64,000 nucleotides of DNA from Chrysemys picta bellii. Its lineage: Eukaryota; Chordata; Testudines; Emydidae. Position numbers and translations under genes: made by a program. Below are positions 1 through 10,507 of the stretch, one piece after another (within the stretch, counting starts at the first letter, position 1; each line of letters begins with the position of its first letter). The stretch is taken from NCBI RefSeq assembly GCF_011386835.1, contig NC_088800.1, positions 58,309,439-58,373,438 on the forward strand, written 5' to 3'. The notes beneath the pieces were generated by a model. That model had not been told where the DNA came from and did not search any database. It saw only the letters and a list, made by a program, of their open reading frames with translations.

Positions 1-32
1 AGAATATGAGTGTATGTAAATCTGTGTGTTTG

Positions 33-60
33 TGCGCGCGCGCACACACACACACACACG
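33..60. repeat. (CG/CA)n microsatellite
   Basis: A short alternating purine-pyrimidine run passes from CG repeats into CA repeats. It is seen directly. Confidence 0.9.
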
Positions 61-127
61 TAAACTTGTCCTCTGGATTGGTGTCAAAATTAGATCTATA
101 GTTCTTGATTCTCTAATCTCTCACTTC

Positions 128-152
128 AGTGGGGGTTACACCAGTGTAACTC
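128..152. repeat. Relic of a palindromic TTACACC-type repeat
   Basis: The segment GGGTTACACCAGTGTAACTC is a near-perfect palindrome (TTACACCAGTGTAA). The same core recurs in degenerate form at several other places in the window, so I read it as a remnant of a dispersed palindromic repeat. The rest of 61-428 shows nothing recognisable. Confidence 0.5.
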
Positions 153-428
153 CAGAATTGTAACAATGAATTGGGCATGTTGTGTTTATTTCACATTTTG
201 TACAATATGTTGTCTAGGGTACTTGGTGCGACAGAACTGAGGCAAATGGCTTAATAAGAGTAAAAGAAAAGATGTATGAATAGTAATAATAGGAGAAACC
301 TTGCAAAGCTATTAGTCCTCACACTTCAAGGTATAAACTAATCATGAACTAGTGTCATGAAAATTTCCTAACCTATTAGTGCGTTATTGCACTGTTAGAT
401 GCACTATAGGGTTTTACTGTCCTCTCAT

Positions 429-486
429 GCATTTGGCTTTGGCCTTTGTCAGACAGGACAGTAGGCTAGATGGACTCTTGGTGTGA
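429..486 (+). mobile_element. CR1 LINE 3'-end fragment
   Basis: The stretch resembles the CR1 3' terminal region (a 'tttggccTTTGTCAGA... aggctagatggac' pattern) also seen at 1750-1815. It is only about 60 bp and has no coding content left. Confidence 0.6.
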
Positions 487-492
487 TTTAGA

Positions 493-1540
493 TTGGCAGT
501 TTGTATGTCTTTGTGCAGTCCTAGCAAAAATGCTACATTAATGTCTTGGCAGAACTGTGCTGCAGGAGACCCAGGCAGAGCTGTCTGCTCACTGAAGGTC
601 CGATAAATAGTAGCATGAATTTTGAGGCCCCCCTGTACTCTGTTGGAATACTCCCTTACTCCCCGAGTAGTCTCACTGGGGGCCGTGGGAGCATTTGTGG
701 ATGTGTTTCTATGCAGCCACGACTGGGTGTATGAGACTCTTGCCCAATGGCAGTGATAGGTTTTAGAGGAAGGTGAGAGAAGAAGAGAAAATGTTGGCCA
801 TCTGAAGTGTGGGGGACGCTCTGCATCATGTCTGCAGTGACCTCTGACCGTGGCTGGGATGTGGTATGGGTGAAACCTTGGAAGGGGGACTTCAAAGGGT
901 GGTAGTGCATGTTTCCCTCTTTGGAAAAGCACGAGAGAAGCTGACATTACTGTCCCTCCCAGACCTTGAAGGGCAGTAGGGGTGCTGGGAAGGGAAAGCA
1001 GTAAGGAGCTCTAGAGAGCTGCAGGCAGATTTGGGCCAATAGGATGGAGGGAGCATGGCTGTAAAATTAAACTATCAAATCAACCTCAGAAACTGTTCAA
1101 AGAAGGAGGCTAGAGCCTTTTGTTTGTCCACAATAGCCACTTAAACTAAGCAGATCCATTTCTAAACGGCTTGGAGATTAGACTCCAATTATAGAAAGAC
1201 AGAGTTTCTGACTCCCCCAAATTCCAGCAAGCTAGAAAAGCAGATTCACCTTTTGCTTTGTGAGAGAAGGTTGGGAGCAGAAGAGCAAGGATCCCAAATG
1301 TGGGGGCAATCCCAGTCAAACTGGACTTGGGGTCCTATTGAGGAACATGCCGCAATAATTTGAGTGGCTTTGAAAGAAAAAAGAGCTTGTTAAAGCTTCC
1401 AAAAATGAGATATTTACATTCAGTTAATCTTGATCTCAAGTCAACACATCGGGCGATTTGGACTGAAACAGATGTTGGTACATACGGTACTTATAGAATG
1501 TTTATCTCACTTAGATACATGGGTACTGCACAAATTTCCT
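493..1540. other. Unannotated intergenic or intronic stretch
   Basis: The open frames here (for example on the minus strand at 414-947) have no recognisable domain, no repeat homology that I can see and no splice context. I see no gene. Confidence 0.5.
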
Positions 1541-1826
1541 ATTTCCCTTTACCCATTGCCAGGGGATGTCGTGAAGTGCAAAAGTGTAACTGGATTCAAA
1601 AAAGAATTAAATAAGTTGATGGAGGAGAGGTCCATCAATGACTATTAGCCATGATGTCCAGGCTCTGACTACCAGATGCTGGTACTAGACAACAGGTGAT
1701 GGATCACTGGATAATTGCTCAGTTCTGTTCATTCCTTCTGGGGCACCTGGCTTTGGCCACTGTCAGAGGACCGGATACTGGGCTAGATGGGCCATTGGTC
1801 TGACCCTGTATGGCCACTCTTATGCT
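1541..1826 (+). mobile_element. CR1 LINE, 3' end, sense orientation
   Basis: The sequence shows the typical terminal part of turtle and bird CR1: a 'ggatgt...gaagtgcaaaagt' block, then 'ggtccatcaatgactattag', a 'ggggcacctggctttggccactgtcag' block, and 'tgggctagatgggcc' near 1777. It ends close to 'ggccactcttatg' at about 1813, where CR1 elements carry short terminal repeats. It is 5' truncated, as is usual for CR1. Confidence 0.8.
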
Positions 1827-2299
1827 CTTAGAGGATATTTGGGGTGGGAGGAGAGGGAAGGGAAGCTAACCAGATGAGGCATTTTTTGTATGTGGAAATA
1901 TTGAACTTCGAAGGGGCATGTGAAGATGTGTATTTTACTTAAGGGGAAAGTCTAGCCATTTTGAAAGCCATCTCTCAAAGCTGCTTTGGTCTATAAACCC
2001 ACATTTGTTTGAGGTTCTTCAGTCCCCAAAGAGAAGGATTGCACAGAACTTTCTTTATGAAGTTGGGTTGACTACTTTTGATTTCCTCCTTCTGAAAACA
2101 ACTACACACACTATCTTAATAGTCAGTGAAATTTGAAAACTGTGTTGGGATAATGGCTGCATGAGAGGTTCTGTGTGACTTTTTTATTTATTTATTCAAA
2201 TTTACTGATTTATTTATTTACTTTTTTTTTTTACACAATCTAAATATAGACAAAAATATTATCAAAGAGCCAGATCCTGAAATCTTTGCTCATTCAATC
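1827..2299. other. Unannotated stretch with T-rich run
   Basis: It holds a (TTTA)n-like and poly-T run at about 2178-2234. Nothing else is recognised. Confidence 0.5.
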
Positions 2300-3046
2300 A
2301 CCCTTTGGGTTTAGTGGGATGTTGTCTGAGTAGTGACTGAACAAAAACTGAGTTAAGATGGATAGACTTGGGGGTCAAGTGGATAATGAGCTGAACATGA
2401 GGAGCTCCCAGTGCAGTGATGTGGCCAAATGGGCTAATGTGATCCTTGGATGTATAAAGAGGGAATATCGAGTGGGAGTAGAGAGTATATATCACCTCTG
2501 TGTTTGGCATTGATGTGACCACTACTGGAATACTGTGACCAGGTCTTATGTCAACAATTCAAGAACAATGTTGGAAAAATCGGAGAGGGTTCAAAGAAGA
2601 CGCACAAGAATGATTAAAGGGTTGGGAGACATGTCTGATAGTGGAAGACTCTAGGAGTTCAATCTATTTATCTTTCCAAGAGACAGTTAAGGAGTGACTT
2701 GATCACGGTCTATAAGTACCTAAATGGGGAAGAGGAATTTCAAGAGCCCTCTCTTGTCAATCTAGCAGAAAAAGGCTTTAACAAGTTCCAAGGCTGGAAG
2801 TTGAAACCAGATCGAGTCAGATTAGAAATAAGGTGCAGACTTTTCACAGGGAAGGTAATTAAGTTTACCAAGGGCTGTGGTGGATTCTCCACCACTGAAA
2901 ACTTTAAAATCAAGACTGGATTGTTTTTCTAAAAACCATGCTCTAGTTGAAGCGGGGAGTCCCCTGGCTCGTGTCGGGCAGGAGGTCAGACTGCAAGACC
3001 AGAAGGGACCACGATGATCACTTAATCTCTGAACCTATGAATTGTT
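2300..3046 (+). pseudogene. CR1/L3-like LINE relic, C-terminal end of reverse transcriptase plus 3' UTR
   Basis: Translation across shifted frames recovers the characteristic C-terminal region of CR1-type ORF2. One piece contains 'VDNELNMRSSQ', another 'ERVQRRRTRMIKGLGDM' near 2585-2635, then a block ending in a 'GGFSTTENFKIKTG'-like stretch at 2877-2920. The segment closes with 'ggaggtcagactgcaagaccagaagggacc' at about 2981, the usual 3' UTR end of this family. Several stops and frameshifts are present, so it is dead. It is 5' truncated at about 2300. The subfamily (CR1 versus L3) is an inference. Confidence 0.75.
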
Positions 3047-3654
3047 TAGGATAGTGTCGTACGTGCAGCACAGCGTGTCATTGTTCTGATTGAGCCGCAG
3101 CAGTTATAAGCCTAGTTTCTTCACAAGTTCCCCCCACATCCCTGTAGAGGCAGGGATGGGAAGCAAACCTCCTTGGGCCACTTCCAAGAGAACTACTGTA
3201 AATGAACCACACCAGATGGAATGGCCAGGGGCACGGGCAGCAGCTAGGCTAAAGCTAACGTCACACCTGCTGCAACCATTTGGTGTTCATTGCTCGTTCC
3301 CACTCGTAGGGGTTGTCTTTGTGACGGCTGCCATCTTGGCCAGCACAGAGGGGATGGATGTGGGAACCCCCAGAGCTAAAAGCACAAGCTGCCACAGCCC
3401 CTAGAGCATCAGACTCCTGTCCTCTGTGAAACAGGCACAGGGAGACCTAGTTTTAGCAGGTATTAAGCTGTCTGAGGGGGAACCTAGGATTTATCTCAAG
3501 CAGCTAACATGCATTAACAACAATAGCCCTGTCTTTTCTAGGATTTGAATGTGTTAATATGCACCCTTTTCCCAAGTGTAGACATGGCCTGAGGAAACAC
3601 CAGTGTAGGTTGGAGGGGAGTCAGAGTCAGAGATGGCTTTTGGGTCCAGCACTG

Positions 3655-3656
<2 letters not shown>
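3047..3656. other. Unannotated stretch
   Basis: No gene, splice-flanked exon or clear repeat is recognised. Confidence 0.4.

Positions 3657-3692
<36 letters not shown>
3657..3692. repeat. (GT)n microsatellite
   Basis: About 17 uninterrupted GT units are seen directly. Open frames through this run are artefacts of the repeat. Confidence 0.95.
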
Positions 3693-3696
<4 letters not shown>

Positions 3697-4962
3697 AACC
3701 TGCAGATATTGAGGATAAAATCGGAGGCCCTCCTTTCCCTAGCATTCACCACCATTCTTAAACCGCTTGAGAAAAGGGGACAAAGTGAAAGGCCCCTTGG
3801 CCCCTCCCCAAGAGATCAGTGGTGAGGGGAGGATGCCGCAGGGTGGGAAGAACAGAGGCTCCATGGGTGTATGATGCTCATGGGAGAGGGATGCAGCATT
3901 CTGAGGATGCCCATTTCCTAAATGCTCCCTATAACAAAATGGTACATTCCCACAGGCAGGAAACCAGCTCCTCCCCAGCAGGAGTCTGCTACTTGCTGCT
4001 TTACCACATGCTCCTCTGTGCATCTGGGCAAGGTTAGGGCTGGTTTGCTGCTGGCTCCTCTGTGTACATTGGGAATGCTGGGGGTCAGCTAACTTCATGG
4101 TCCTATGTGTATCTGGGCAGTGCTGAGGGCTGGTTCACTGTCGGCCCCGAATGGCATGTTCTAAATTCTCCCTCCTTATAGTCAGGGCAAGAGAGAGATT
4201 ATTTATTTATTTTACTTTGAGTCCCAAGTGATCAGGGGAAATGTGGGAGAAGACAAAATACCGTATATCTCCTAAAGGCTGTGAATCCAGAATTCAAAAC
4301 CATGCTGGGTTAGTTTTGTCCTTAGAAAGTTTTGCAAGAACCCACCCACAGCTGACTTGCCCTGTGGGGAACTGAAAACCGCACTTCCCATACATTCCTT
4401 TCATTGCTGATCTGCAGGGACCCACCTGAGAGATCTGTTTCCAAATTGACCGAGTCTGGCTTCTGTAGAGCCACTCTCCAAATAGCTGTGAATTTTACCT
4501 CTCTAGGGCTTTATCCTGCAGTCCTGTGAATCGACAGGAGCCCTGCCTGTGTTAAGGAGGGGAGGATCAGGCCCTGAGCTGGCCCTCTGCTGAGGCAGAA
4601 GTTGGCTTTGGCAGTCATGTCACTGACAAAGCTGTAATATGACAATACTTCAGCGCTTCTCCGACTGGCTGTGCTGCTGTACTGCTGGCCATCGGGAGAG
4701 GGAGGAAGCAGGAATGTTGCTAGAGAAAGCAGGGCAGGCCAATCAAAGCCATGATTTCTGGTCTCTCTAGAGAACGTAGGGTCATTTATCCTCTGTAGCC
4801 TATAAATCCTGGATTTCCCTGCACAGCTTCGTCAGGGAACTGAAATTGCCTGGCTAGCACCTGGTAAAAAGCCATTGAGAGTGCTGCTACTCCCAACCTG
4901 AATGAGGCTGTTAGACTGTTCTCAATGATACAAACTATTAGTCGTAGAAATTGGATTTCTAG
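3693..4962. other. Unannotated stretch
   Basis: No exon, RNA gene or repeat family is recognised between the GT run and the MITE at 4965. Confidence 0.4.
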
Positions 4963-4964
4963 TA

Positions 4965-5339
4965 CAGTAACTCCTCACTTAATGTTGTAGTTATGTTCCT
5001 GAAAAATGCTACTTTAAGCGAAATGATGTTAAGCGAATCCAATTTCCCCGTAAGAATTAATGTAAATGGGGGGGGGTGTTAGGTTCCAGCCGGGGAGTGG
5101 GGTCGGGGCGTGGGGGGCTTGCCCCATTCTGCCTGCCCAGTGTTCCAGCTGGGGAGTGGGGTCGGGGTGTCGGGGGCTTGCCCACTCCCCAGCTGGAATA
5201 CCGGGTGGGTGGAGCAGGGCAAGCCAAACAACCTTATAATGGAACATTGCGCGACTTTAAATGAGTATGTTCTCAAATAGATCAGCAACCTAATAATGAA
5301 ACAATGTTAACCGGGACGACTTTAAGTGAGGAGTTACTG
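4965..5339. mobile_element. TA-flanked MITE with 18-bp terminal inverted repeats
   Basis: The ends are CAGTAACTCCTCACTTAA and its exact reverse complement. They are flanked by TA at 4963-4964 and TA at 5340-5341, the Tc1/mariner-type target-site duplication. The interior begins with 'aagcgaaatgatgttaagcg', which I recognise from a common turtle MITE. A GC-rich core at 5089-5220 holds two or three imperfect tandem copies of a 'gttccagc(c/t)ggggagtggggtcgggg' unit of about 65 bp, one partly inverted. There is no coding capacity. Assignment to Tc1/mariner is inferred from TA duplication and termini. Confidence 0.9.
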
Positions 5340-5395
5340 TACATACGCCTGCCACCTGGTCCTTGGTGTTAATTTGACAGTTCGCATATAGGCCT

Positions 5396-5485
5396 GATTC
5401 TCATTTTCACTAAGGCCTTTTTACACCACTTGGGCAATGTAAAGGGGCCTTAAAGATTACATGTACCTTAGTGCAAATGAGAATC
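5396..5485. repeat. Fold-back (hairpin) repeat
   Basis: The left arm at 5396-5415 reads GATTCTCATTTTCACTAAGG. The right arm at 5466-5485 is its reverse complement with a single mismatch. A 50-bp loop separates them and contains a TTTACACCACTTGG-like core. A related degenerate copy lies at 54820-54893. It is read as a dispersed non-autonomous palindromic element. Confidence 0.75.
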
Positions 5486-5820
5486 AACTCCCTGGGGAAC
5501 ATACTCCTCCTCGCCTTTGTGAGCAGCTTCAGCAGCAAGGCTAAGACTGTGTGAGGGTCTGAGGCTTTACTGTTGTCTCCAGCACTCCCGGTGAGTTCTG
5601 CAGGGGAGAGCCGAGGCACAAGGTGGGGGAGGCAGGGGGGAACCGGGCACTGCTGTGCAGTACTTGTTTAAACCCATGTCAGATCCCCAGCCATAGGGGC
5701 ACTTCCTTATGATTGGCAGTTTTAACCCAGGAGTAATCGAATTACCCCCTTCGCTACTGCTGCAAGAAATGGCGCATGCCTTGCAGCAGTTTCCTTGGGA
5801 GATGTCCTTTGCAATGAACC
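5486..5820. other. Unannotated stretch
   Basis: No gene or repeat is recognised between the hairpin repeat and the MITE at 5823. Confidence 0.4.
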
Positions 5821-5822
5821 TA

Positions 5823-5945
5823 GGGTGACCAGATGTTCCGATTTTATAGGGACAGTCCTGATTTTTGGGTCTTTTTCTTATGTAGGCTCCTATTACCCCC
5901 CCCCCATCCCTGTCCCGATTTTTCACATTTGCTGTCTGGTCACCC
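5823..5945. mobile_element. 120-bp TA-flanked MITE, copy 1
   Basis: The termini are GGGTGACCAGA and its reverse complement TCTGGTCACCC (one base differs near the inner edge), flanked by TA at 5821-5822 and 5946-5947. The same family recurs inverted at 16593-16712 and again at 63891 onwards. It contains a poly-C run at about 5896-5905 and no coding capacity. Confidence 0.9.
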
Positions 5946-7664
5946 TAAACCGAATGTTGCCGATTACAGGTGCGCTGGTCAGCACAGCATTTTTCAGGTG
6001 TATCTGCCTTCTCAGTCTGCACTGGAAGGGTTAACATGTAACCGCTGATCAGCACCCTCTTCCCCCCTCCCCTGCTCACTGTCCTGCTGCTTTGAAACAC
6101 GATGTTTCTGAAAGCATCTGAATGCAAGGCCAAGTTCCTCCATGCCATCATATAACTCCATTCCCATCAGTGGATTTACACCACAGAGGAATTTGGCCCA
6201 TGCTAGACACAGCCTTCCCACTAAATAAACTTGGTCTTTGTGTCTCATTGGTTTTTAACAGAGTAGCTGGGACTAACCTCAATGGACTCTCTCCTTATTT
6301 ACACCACTGAGGAGAATCTGCCCCGCGGCCTCTCTGCTGTGGGAGAGGGGGGAGGGGGAGCCAATCCTAATAGAAGATTAAAGCTGCAAACATGCAAACT
6401 GCAGCAGAGAATAGCCGAGATGAATAAAATGCTGTCTCTGCATAGGTCATGTGAGTTTCCTTCCAATGGTTAATGTGGGAATGCTGGGGCTGTGACCCGC
6501 CATGTCATCCTGTACTGCTGACTGTGCCACCTAATCTGATAACAGATTGGGTGATTAGAGAGCTGGATGATGCAAATAGCTGTAGTTATGGCAACAGGGA
6601 GAAAGGCCACAGCCCTTATGAGAGGTGTGTTTATAGCAGCAGCACTGCTGGAGCTTTAGGATTGAGATATCTGGATAACAGGTGTTCTGTAGATGAATGA
6701 AATTAATAACCGGTAATAATAATTAGTCATTATTTTATTCCATCAGAATATGTTACTGCTCTCCAGCCTGCTGTTTTGCAATACTCCTAGCACTGCAGCT
6801 TCCTGTCACACATGCTGATGCTTTATTTAGAAGTTGATGTTTTAGTTCTGATCAGCTAAATTCTTCAGCTGCTCTTAGTTAATAGCACATTTCCAGGAGG
6901 CTTTGCAAGTTTTAAAGTCAGGACTTTGTTACTTTGTAATGAACTGATGTCTGTCTGTCTGTCTCTTTCTTGGAACTGCTCAGCTGGCTGTCAGAAGCCC
7001 TATACTGCTATCAGTTAATGGTGATTTTCCATTGGCTAAAGTGGTAGAGACCTATTCTTTTGGCATTCTAACTCTGCTGTCCCTGTGAAGTTTCTAATGA
7101 CCCTGCTGTGTCACATTGACAATAGAGAAATCATGGATAGCCAAAGGTTTGTTACATTTTAATCAGGTTAAGTTTCACTTTGAACAATTTAATCAATAAA
7201 CTTAGCTATTTTTTAATTAATTTATTTGAAATTATTCAATGAATAATATTTATGAAAATATTTCAGCCTATGGATAGCTTGCAGTATCTTTTCACCCACT
7301 CACCAGTGGCGTGTGTGTGTGTGTGTATTTGGAAATCATTACTAAAACTTTGTGACTGATCACCTCAGTCAGATGGGGTTATTTTTTGTTTCTTGGTTGA
7401 CTGCCTTAATCTCTTTTCAAACTACTTTTGCTTCAGCCCTAATTTATCACAAAACAAATTTAGGACCTACATTAAAAGAAACTTTACTCAAACTCAGTAT
7501 TTGCTTTCTGTAGTCATTTGTGCAAACAACTTTGGTCATACCATTTTTGTGGTAACCCCACGCAGGAGAGTGGGGGTGATTTTTGTGTGTGTGTTGGGAG
7601 GAGTATCTTTATATTTTAATATCAATAAGAAAAGATTCCGGGATTTGTAGCCTGTTGTAGTAAT
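5946..7664. other. Unannotated stretch with palindromic relics
   Basis: At 6172-6200 and 6290-6322 two inverted-looking 'TTTACACCAC(A/T)GAGGA' segments are remnants of the dispersed TTACACC repeat. A short GT run lies at 7310-7326. No exon was identified; 6540-7200 is moderately AT-rich single-copy-looking sequence. Confidence 0.4.
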
Positions 7665-7936
7665 TGAGCCTATGAATTTACTTGAATTGTAAGTTTAACT
7701 GTAAAAAGTGCTTTGCCATCATGGCCACCATCTCCTGTGACTTTGTCATCCTGATCCTGAGAGATGCCCTGACCAGACCAGAGAGGGACCCAGCTGATCC
7801 CGTGCTCCAGCTGAATCTCCGACAACATCTAGGATGAAATGGGATCGGACTTTGTCGACAAGAATAGCTCCAGTTCATCTCAACTAACTTCTCTTTTCCC
7901 CAAAAAGACATTTGCCACCACCTTCTAAGAGACTGA
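7665..7936. repeat. Left part of degenerate direct repeat unit A
   Basis: The text from 'cctatgaatttacttgaattgtaag' through 'ctcaactaacttctcttttcccc' matches 14380-14970 in the same order, with substitutions and indels. Shared blocks include TTTGTCATCCTGATCCT and TCTCAACTAACTTCT. Unit A is split by the Harbinger transposon at 7937 and resumes at 12885. I do not recognise the family. Confidence 0.75.
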
Positions 7937-8291
7937 GGCCTGGTCTACACTACGGGTTTAGGTCGACTTTAGCAGCGTTAAATCGAATTAAGCCTGGACA
8001 CGTCCACGCAACGAAGCCCTTTCTTTCGACTTAAAGGGCCCTTTAAACCGGTTTCTTTACACCACCTTCGACGAGGGGATTAGTGATAAAATCGGCCTTT
8101 GCGGGTCGGAATTGGGGTAGTGTGGACAGAATTCGACATTATTGGCCTCCGGGAGCTATACCACAGTGCTTCATTGTGACCGCTCTGGACAGCACTCTCA
8201 ACTCAGATGCACTGACCAGGTAGACAGGAAAAGACCCGCGAACGTTTGAATTTCATTTCCTGTTTGCCCAGCGTGGAGAGCACAGGTGACC

Positions 8292-10247
8292 ATGCAGAGC
8301 TCATCAGCACAGGTAACCGTGATGGAGTCCCAGGATCGCAAAAGAGCTCCAGCATGGACCGAACGGGAGGTACGGGATCTGCTCGCCATATGGGGAGATG
8401 AATCAGTGCTAGCTGAACTTCGTAGCAGTAAAAGAAATGGCAAAGTATTAGAAAAGGTCTCCAAGGCCATGAAGGACCGGGGCCATAACAGGGACACACA
8501 GCAGTGCTGCGTGAAAGTTAAGGAGCTACGGCAAGCCTACCACAAAGCCAGAGAAGCAAATGGAAGGTCCGGGGCAGAGCCGCAAACTTACCGCTTCTAC
8601 GCGGAGCTGCATGCTATTTTAGGGGGTGCAGCCACCACTACCCCAACCGTGTGCTATGACTCCGTCAATGGAGAAACACACAGGGAAGACGGTTCGGGGA
8701 ACAAGGAAGATGAGGATGGAGGTACTGTAGGTAGCTCACAGCAGCAAGGAAGCGGAGAAACCGGTTTCCCCAACAGCCAGGATATGTTTGTCACCCTGGA
8801 CCTGGAACCAGTAACCCCCGAACTCACCCAAGACCCTCAGGGCACACAGGAGACCTCTGGTGAGTGTACCTTTGTAAATATTACACATGGTTTAAAAGCA
8901 AGCGTGTTTAATGATTAATGATTAATTTGCCCTGGCAATCGTGGCCAGTACATCTACTGGAAAAGTCTGTTAACGTGTATGGGGATGGAGCGGAAATCCT
9001 CCAGGGACATCTCCAGAAAGCTCTCCTTCATGTATTCCCAAAGCCTTTGCAAAAGGTTTCTGGGGAGGGCTGCCTTATCCCGTCCGCCATGGTAGGACAC
9101 TTTACCACGCCAGGCCAGTAGCACGTAGTCTGGAATCATTGCATAACAAAGCATGGCAGTGTATGGTCCCGGTGTTTGCTGGCATGCAGACAATATCCAT
9201 TCCTTATCTCTCTTTGTTATCCTCAGGAGAGTGATATCATTCACGGTCACCTGGTTGAAATGGGGTGATTTTATTAAGGGGACATTCAGAGGTGCCCGTT
9301 CCTGCTCTTCTGAACAGAAATGTTCCCCGCTGTTAACCACGCGGTGGGGGTAGGGGTGAAGTGATCATCCCAGAGAATCGTGTGTGTGTGTGTGTGTGGG
9401 GGGGGTGGTTTACTTGGGTTTGTGCCGCATGTTAACCCGGAAACCGCAGCCCCTCCTTTTACATTGGAAACCCATTTTAAATGGCCAACCCAATTCATCC
9501 TTGATATGGGAAATGCGCTGCTGTTTGAAACCTTTCCCGCATGTTAAGAAGGTTAAAAAAGCCAAAAGACTGTGGCTTACCATGGCTGCCTGCAAGCCGA
9601 AATATGTTGCCTGGGGCACTGCGTGAGTGATCTCTCATACCAAACCGGCAGGCAGAGGAAAAATGCGACCTTGTAACGAAAGAGTGTACCCATTGTTCTC
9701 TAAAATGTGTCTTTTTTAACCACCTCTCCCTTCTCCTCCACCAGCTGCAAATGTTTCTCCTTCGCAGAGGCTAGTGAACATTAGAAAGAGAAAACGGAGG
9801 ACGCGGGACGATATGTTCACGGAGCTCCAGATGTCCTCCCGCGCTGATAGAGCACAGCAGAATGCGTGGAGGCAGTCAATGTCAGACATGAGAAAAGCAC
9901 AATATGAACGAGAGGAGAGGTGGCGGGCTGAATGGCGGGATGAAAAGAGCAAGTGGCGGGCTGAAGACGATAGGTGGCGTCAGCTTGCAGACAGACGGCA
10001 AGAGTCAATGCTCCGTCTGCTGGAGCATCAAACTGATATGCTCCAGCATATGGTTGAGCTGCAGGAAAGGCAGCAGGAGCAGAGACCGCCGCTACAGCCC
10101 CTGTTTAACCAACAGCCCTCCTCCCCAAGTTCCATAGCCTCCTCACCCAGACGCCCAAGAACACGGTGGGGGGGCCTCCGGCCACCCAGTCACTCCACCC
10201 CAGATGATCGCCCAAGCATCAGAAGGCTGGCCTTCAATAAGAGTTAA
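8292..10247 (+). CDS. Harbinger Myb/SANT-like DNA-binding accessory protein, two exons
   Basis: Exon 1 is 8292-8859 and exon 2 is 9745-10247. The intron starts GTGAGT at 8860 and ends CCACCAG at 9744, phase 1, giving about 356 residues ending at TAA. The start was placed at the ATG at 8292 with A at -3. Residues of about 18-110 form a Myb/SANT-like (MADF/Myb_DNA-bind_4) domain. It shows WTEREVRDLLAIWGDE, a KVSKAMKDRGHNRD helix and a CCVKVKELRQAYHKAR recognition-type helix. A long acidic and Gln-rich linker follows. Exon 2 gives a basic stretch (RKRKRRTRDD) and a strongly predicted coiled coil rich in RWRAEWRDEKSKW-type heptads. In PIF/Harbinger elements such a protein binds the transposon ends and helps the transposase enter the nucleus. 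The frame is intact in both exons. It could be expressed, or could be a domestication candidate, but nothing here proves that. Confidence 0.85.
8954..9340 (-). CDS. Unassigned 128-codon ORF opposite the intron of the Myb/SANT gene
   Basis: This minus-strand frame is open from about 9340 to a TAG at 8954-8956 and lies wholly inside the plus-strand intron (8860-9744). It looks coding-like: balanced composition, few low-complexity runs, and blocks such as TKRDKEWILSACQQTPGP, YVLLAWRGKVSYHGG and RLWEYMKESFLEMSLEDFR. No ATG stands at its left edge; the first in-frame ATG is at the 'MLCYAM' segment. A pyrimidine-rich tract followed by TTAACAG at about 9334-9345 (read on the minus strand) could be a splice acceptor, so it may be a terminal exon of a minus-strand gene. 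I do not recognise the family. It could also be captured cellular sequence or chance. Confidence 0.4.
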   Translation of the reverse strand: MVNSGEHFCSEEQERAPLNVPLIKSPHFNQVTVNDITLLRITKRDKEWILSACQQTPGPYTAMLCYAMIPDYVLLAWRGKVSYHGGRDKAALPRNLLQRLWEYMKESFLEMSLEDFRSIPIHVNRLFQ

Positions 10248-10507
10248 AGTTTTAAAATGCAGTGTGTCCTTTTCCATCCCTCCTCCCCCACCCATCCCAG
10301 GCTACCTTGGCAATTATCCCCCTACTTGTGTGAGGAATTAATAAAGAATGCATGAATGTGAAAAAACAATGACTTTATTGCCTCTGCAAGCGGTGCCCGA
10401 AGTGGGGAGGGGAGGGTGGGGTGGGGTGGTTGGTTTACAGGGAAGTAGAGTGAACCGGGTCGGGGGGGGGGGTTGGAGGGTTCATCAAGGAGAAACAAAC
10501 TGAAGTT

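Noticed and set aside
414..947. Minus-strand frame of 177 codons
   Set aside because: Composition is irregular, part overlaps a CR1 fragment, and no homology or splice context is visible.
3554..3825. Open frames crossing the (GT)n run
   Set aside because: They are created by the dinucleotide repeat and give poly-(Val-Cys) or poly-(His-Thr) tracts only.
8203..8499. Minus-strand frames of 98-99 codons
   Set aside because: They are antisense to the well-supported Myb/SANT exon.
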